From: an uncultured Fluviicola sp.
GTDB lineage: Bacteria; Bacteroidota; Bacteroidia; Flavobacteriales; Crocinitomicaceae
DNA length: 64,000 bases
NCBI RefSeq assembly: GCF_946478805.1
Contig: NZ_CAMLDC010000023.1
Span: 12,336 to 76,335, forward strand
Reading direction: 5' to 3'
Shown: positions 62,203 to 64,000 of the stretch, one piece after another
Position numbering within the stretch: the first letter of the stretch is position 1
Layout: the number at the start of each line of letters is the position of its first letter
The notes under the pieces: generated by a model
The model's input: only the letters and a program-made list of their open reading frames with translations
Told to the model about the DNA's origin: nothing
Databases searched by the model: none
Position numbers and translations under genes: made by a program

Positions 62203-62601
62203 ATGAAATTAATTTTAGTAGTAATCCTATCACTTTCGTTTTTCTCTTCTTGCGTAACTAAAGAAATAAGTGATATGCCCGAAAATATATCGGTTACTTT
62301 AAATAGCAACCACTCAATTAAACTATACCACTATGATAGTTTCATTGAGTTAACAGGTGTGTACTGTGATTTTTTTCAGGATTATGAAAGAAATAAGAAA
62401 TCATATGCTGTTTTAATGGAAAAGCTAAATAAGAAAAAGTGGAAGTTTGATCATATTAGTTTGGAGTATGAGCACTGCATGAACGATTCTATGAATGCTG
62501 CATTTCTAACATTGAATAGAGAGGTTTTTGGAACAAAATTAGAATCTGTCACTTTTGAAGATGAAATAATTGTCATAAAATTGAAAAGCATTTCAAATTA
62601 G
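62203..62601 (+). CDS. Small lipoprotein of unknown function
   Basis: A 132-aa lipoprotein that starts MKLILVVILSLSFFSSC, a signal peptide with lipobox FFSSC. The frame opens at 62179, but the start at 62203 fits the signal peptide. The mature part (LNSNHSIKLYHYDSFIELTGVYCDFFQDYERNKKSYAVLMEKLNKKKWKFDHISLEYEHCMNDSM) has no family I know. A TATATTCG box at 62118-62125 may be its promoter; the gene at 57191 is preceded by the same word. It is the first of two genes between repeat copies F and G. Confidence 0.72.
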   Translation: MKLILVVILSLSFFSSCVTKEISDMPENISVTLNSNHSIKLYHYDSFIELTGVYCDFFQDYERNKKSYAVLMEKLNKKKWKFDHISLEYEHCMNDSMNAAFLTLNREVFGTKLESVTFEDEIIVIKLKSISN

Positions 62602-62778
62602 CAGGCAGACAAGGGTTACTATTGGCACAGGTAGAATCTCCTGATTCTTTAATAAGCTATAAAAAGTCCAGCATTTTTGTTGAAGGTTATTCAGATATGA
62701 CAATGATCATCCTTTAACATTAAGAGCGTCATATTAAAAATCCTTTTTTTTAGCGAACTTGTAAAAAAGTTTAAGATC

Positions 62779-62961
62779 ATGAAGGAAAAAATGAAGCAAA
62801 ATGCATCTCATAGCGCAGTCTATGGTTTTGGGGTGATCGGTGCAGCAATTTACTACATCTCAGCAGCAACCGGATTCTGGATGGGAGTGCTTGGTTTTCT
62901 AAAAGCTTTGGTATGGCCCGTTTTTCTTGTTTATGAAGCCCTGAAAGCGTTACATGCCTGA
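62779..62961 (+). CDS. 60-aa membrane protein
   Basis: A short protein beginning MKEKMKQNASHSAVYGFGVIGAAIYYIS and containing ATGFWMGVLGFLKALVWPVFLVYEALKAL, that is, two membrane helices with a short turn. The composition and the GFWMGVLGFLKALVWPVFLVYEAL stretch resemble a widely conserved family of tiny inner-membrane proteins in Gram-negative bacteria. It starts with ATG at 62779 and ends 46 nt before repeat copy G. Function unknown. Confidence 0.75.
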   Translation: MKEKMKQNASHSAVYGFGVIGAAIYYISAATGFWMGVLGFLKALVWPVFLVYEALKALHA

Positions 62962-63006
62962 GGAAAGTCATTTTGAGCCAGGTCTGAGAATATCAAAAAA
63001 CAGCGT

Positions 63007-63053
63007 CCAAATCCTCCATAAAAAAGCTTGGCGTTTCCCCGCCCGGGGTCACA
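63007..63053 (+). repeat. Boundary repeat, copy G
   Basis: CCAAATCCTCCATAAAAAAG, CTTGGCGTTTCCCCGC and CCGGGGTCAC. The GAGG of other copies has become GGGG, which keeps the pairing with CCTC through a G-T pair. A hairpin follows after aagaaa. Confidence 0.8.
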
Positions 63054-63059
63054 AGAAAA

Positions 63060-63088
63060 AAGCCTTACTTTTTCAGTAAGGCTTTCCT
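63060..63088 (+). terminator. Terminator attached to repeat copy G
   Basis: AAGCCTTACT and AGTAAGGCTT form a perfect 10-bp stem with a TTTTC loop, then TCCT. Nearly the same stem follows copy B. Confidence 0.8.
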
Positions 63089-63159
63089 CAAGTTTCTAAA
63101 AAGAAATGCACGCAGTGCAATTCCGTTTACCTTTTCGATAGTCTGTCAAAAAGGGTAAA

Positions 63160-63441
63160 TTATTTTTTTTTCGGATCAATGATTGCAGGCTGTGCCTTTG
63201 CAGGAACGGCCAATGTGGAGCCTGATTCCTGGTTCAATTGTATTGGCTCTGCGGCAGGAGTATACACACTCTGTTGATTTTTACCTGCCCTGGTTATTGT
63301 TCCACGCGAGATCTCAGATTTGGGGAGTGTATCAGATACAACAGCAGATTCGCCCTGTTTCGTTGATGCCTGGCTTTGAGCAAGGACATTTGAATTCCCC
63401 CCAAAGTATGCAGCAATAAAAAATAGAATATATTTCATCAT
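63160..63441 (-). CDS. Small exported protein of unknown function
   Basis: A 93-aa protein that starts MMKYILFFIAAYFGGNSNVLAQ (signal peptide). The frame is open to 63519 and overlaps the upstream gene, but the start at 63441 or 63438 avoids that and gives the signal peptide. The mature part is Ser/Thr/Pro/Gln-rich and probably disordered. It lies 7 nt after the collagen-like gene in the same direction, so the two are probably one unit. Confidence 0.7.
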   Translation of the reverse strand: MMKYILFFIAAYFGGNSNVLAQSQASTKQGESAVVSDTLPKSEISRGTITRAGKNQQSVYTPAAEPIQLNQESGSTLAVPAKAQPAIIDPKKK

Positions 63442-63448
63442 GATCGAA

Positions 63449-64000
63449 TTATTGAAAGATGATTTGTGCTGACAACATTCCCTGTCTGATATCACCTGAA
63501 GCTCCGCTAACGCTAGCATTACAACTTCCCGTTAGTTGTTGCCAACAACGAAGATCATAGGTATACGTTCCAGCCCCAAGTACTTCGATGGCTTCAAAAC
63601 TTGGATTTCCATATAAGTTATTCTCATCCAAATCTATCAGGGCATCTCCAAGGTATACTCGTCTGAAACCACCATTGGGTAAAAGGACCCCATTCCGGTA
63701 AATTGCAATGTCCGTTCCGCTTACTCCGCCATTTGTGGCGCAATTCGTATACATTCCTGATTCGGCATGTACCAAAACCTTTGCCGTCATTCCTGCAGGA
63801 ACGGTAACAGTCAGACTCAATCCCGGAATGTTCTGCCAAGTTGTACTTGTTACGACAGACCCCGTACCATATGCAACCAGTATATTATCAAAAAGAGGCG
63901 CTGATAATCCGGTAGCACCGATCGGTCCCTGTGGTCCCATTGGTCCTGTTGCACCATCAAGTCCATTGTTTCCTGCCGGTCCCTGTGGTCCCATTGGTCC
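63449..64000 (-). CDS. Collagen-like protein, N-terminus beyond window
   Basis: The visible 183 residues are the C-terminal part of a longer protein. They start in a Gly-X-Y collagen-like repeat (GPQGPAGNNGLDGATGPMGP) that runs off the right edge, and continue with a beta-rich globular domain (LVAYGTGSVVTSTTWQNIPGLSLTVTVPAGMTAKVLVHAESG) with several cysteines. Proteins of this layout in Bacteroidota are secreted or surface fibres; no sorting domain is visible in the part shown. It lies upstream of the small exported protein. Confidence 0.75.
   Translation of the reverse strand, partial: GPMGPQGPAGNNGLDGATGPMGPQGPIGATGLSAPLFDNILVAYGTGSVVTSTTWQNIPGLSLTVTVPAGMTAKVLVHAESGMYTNCATNGGVSGTDIAIYRNGVLLPNGGFRRVYLGDALIDLDENNLYGNPSFEAIEVLGAGTYTYDLRCWQQLTGSCNASVSGASGDIRQGMLSAQIIFQ

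Noticed and set aside
48731..63053. CRISPR array
   Set aside because: The copies are 1-6.5 kb apart with genes between them, are imperfect, and no cas gene is present.
48731..63053. Classical integron attC sites
   Set aside because: No GTTRRRY/RYYYAAC core pair can be placed in the repeat, modules are multi-gene with genes on both strands and their own promoters, and no intI is present. A non-classical site remains possible and is reported as such.
48424..64000. Prophage or ICE in the accessory region
   Set aside because: No integrase, terminase, capsid, relaxase or conjugation gene is seen; DUF5131 has phage relatives but stands alone.

Overview
The window looks like chromosomal DNA of a Bacteroidota bacterium, most likely of the Crocinitomicaceae/Fluviicola type. 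The evidence is a type IX secretion sorting domain on a CotH-like protein, a gliding-type C-terminal domain on an anti-sigma factor, a type-B L31, several Bacteroidota promoters of the TTG-N17-20-TAnnTTTG kind, almost no Shine-Dalgarno sequences, and many beta-rich secreted proteins. The genus is an inference; no rRNA is present.

From 1 to about 48.5 kb is ordinary core and semi-core chromosome. In order it holds: the end of a lipoprotein gene; pepT, a class V aminotransferase and aroK; a transglutaminase-like protein; a sensor-SpoIIE phosphatase; an M61 peptidase; an RluF-type pseudouridine synthase; a GH3 lipoprotein; an iron-permease-family protein and an SDR; radC with a polysaccharide deacetylase and a GSCFA protein; an ECF sigma/anti-sigma pair; mdh; a CotH/T9SS secreted protein; a beta-helix lipoprotein; rpmE2; a WG-repeat protein with an AAC(3)-fold protein; menB, MscS and a hotdog thioesterase; folP; and a long co-directional run of DUF1599, BT_3928-like DoxX, tpiA, prmA, a 1538-aa secreted protein, plsY, a 2152-aa TPR/PD40/coiled-coil/SPOR protein and clpS.

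At 48509-48582 lies tRNA-Arg(ACG), and after it the character changes. From there to the window end is an accessory array. Short self-contained modules are separated by a roughly 45-70 nt repeat, always in the same orientation: six clear copies at 48731, 55331, 56952, 60139, 61979 and 63007, and a degenerate one near 58.2 kb. The repeat ends in the same bases as the tRNA-Arg 3' end plus its trailer (gaggtcacaaaaag), and most copies, like the tRNA, run straight into an A-run/hairpin/T-run terminator. After the copy at 56952 even the distal trailer of the tRNA gene is repeated. I read this as tandem accretion of small elements at a tRNA 3' end, or as a cassette array with an undescribed recombination site. 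No integrase is visible in the window.

The modules carry: an AraC regulator divergent from an NTF2-like/YjbR/DUF5131 operon, then a carboxylesterase and an SDR with AraC; a divergent NmrA-like reductase/HxlR pair with an operator array; two small soluble proteins (DUF2251-like and unknown); a secreted MORN-like protein; a second SDR with AraC; a small lipoprotein and a 60-aa membrane protein; and a collagen-like protein running off the window. Three modules independently pair a Rossmann-fold oxidoreductase with its own regulator, which suggests a stress or detoxification gene pool.
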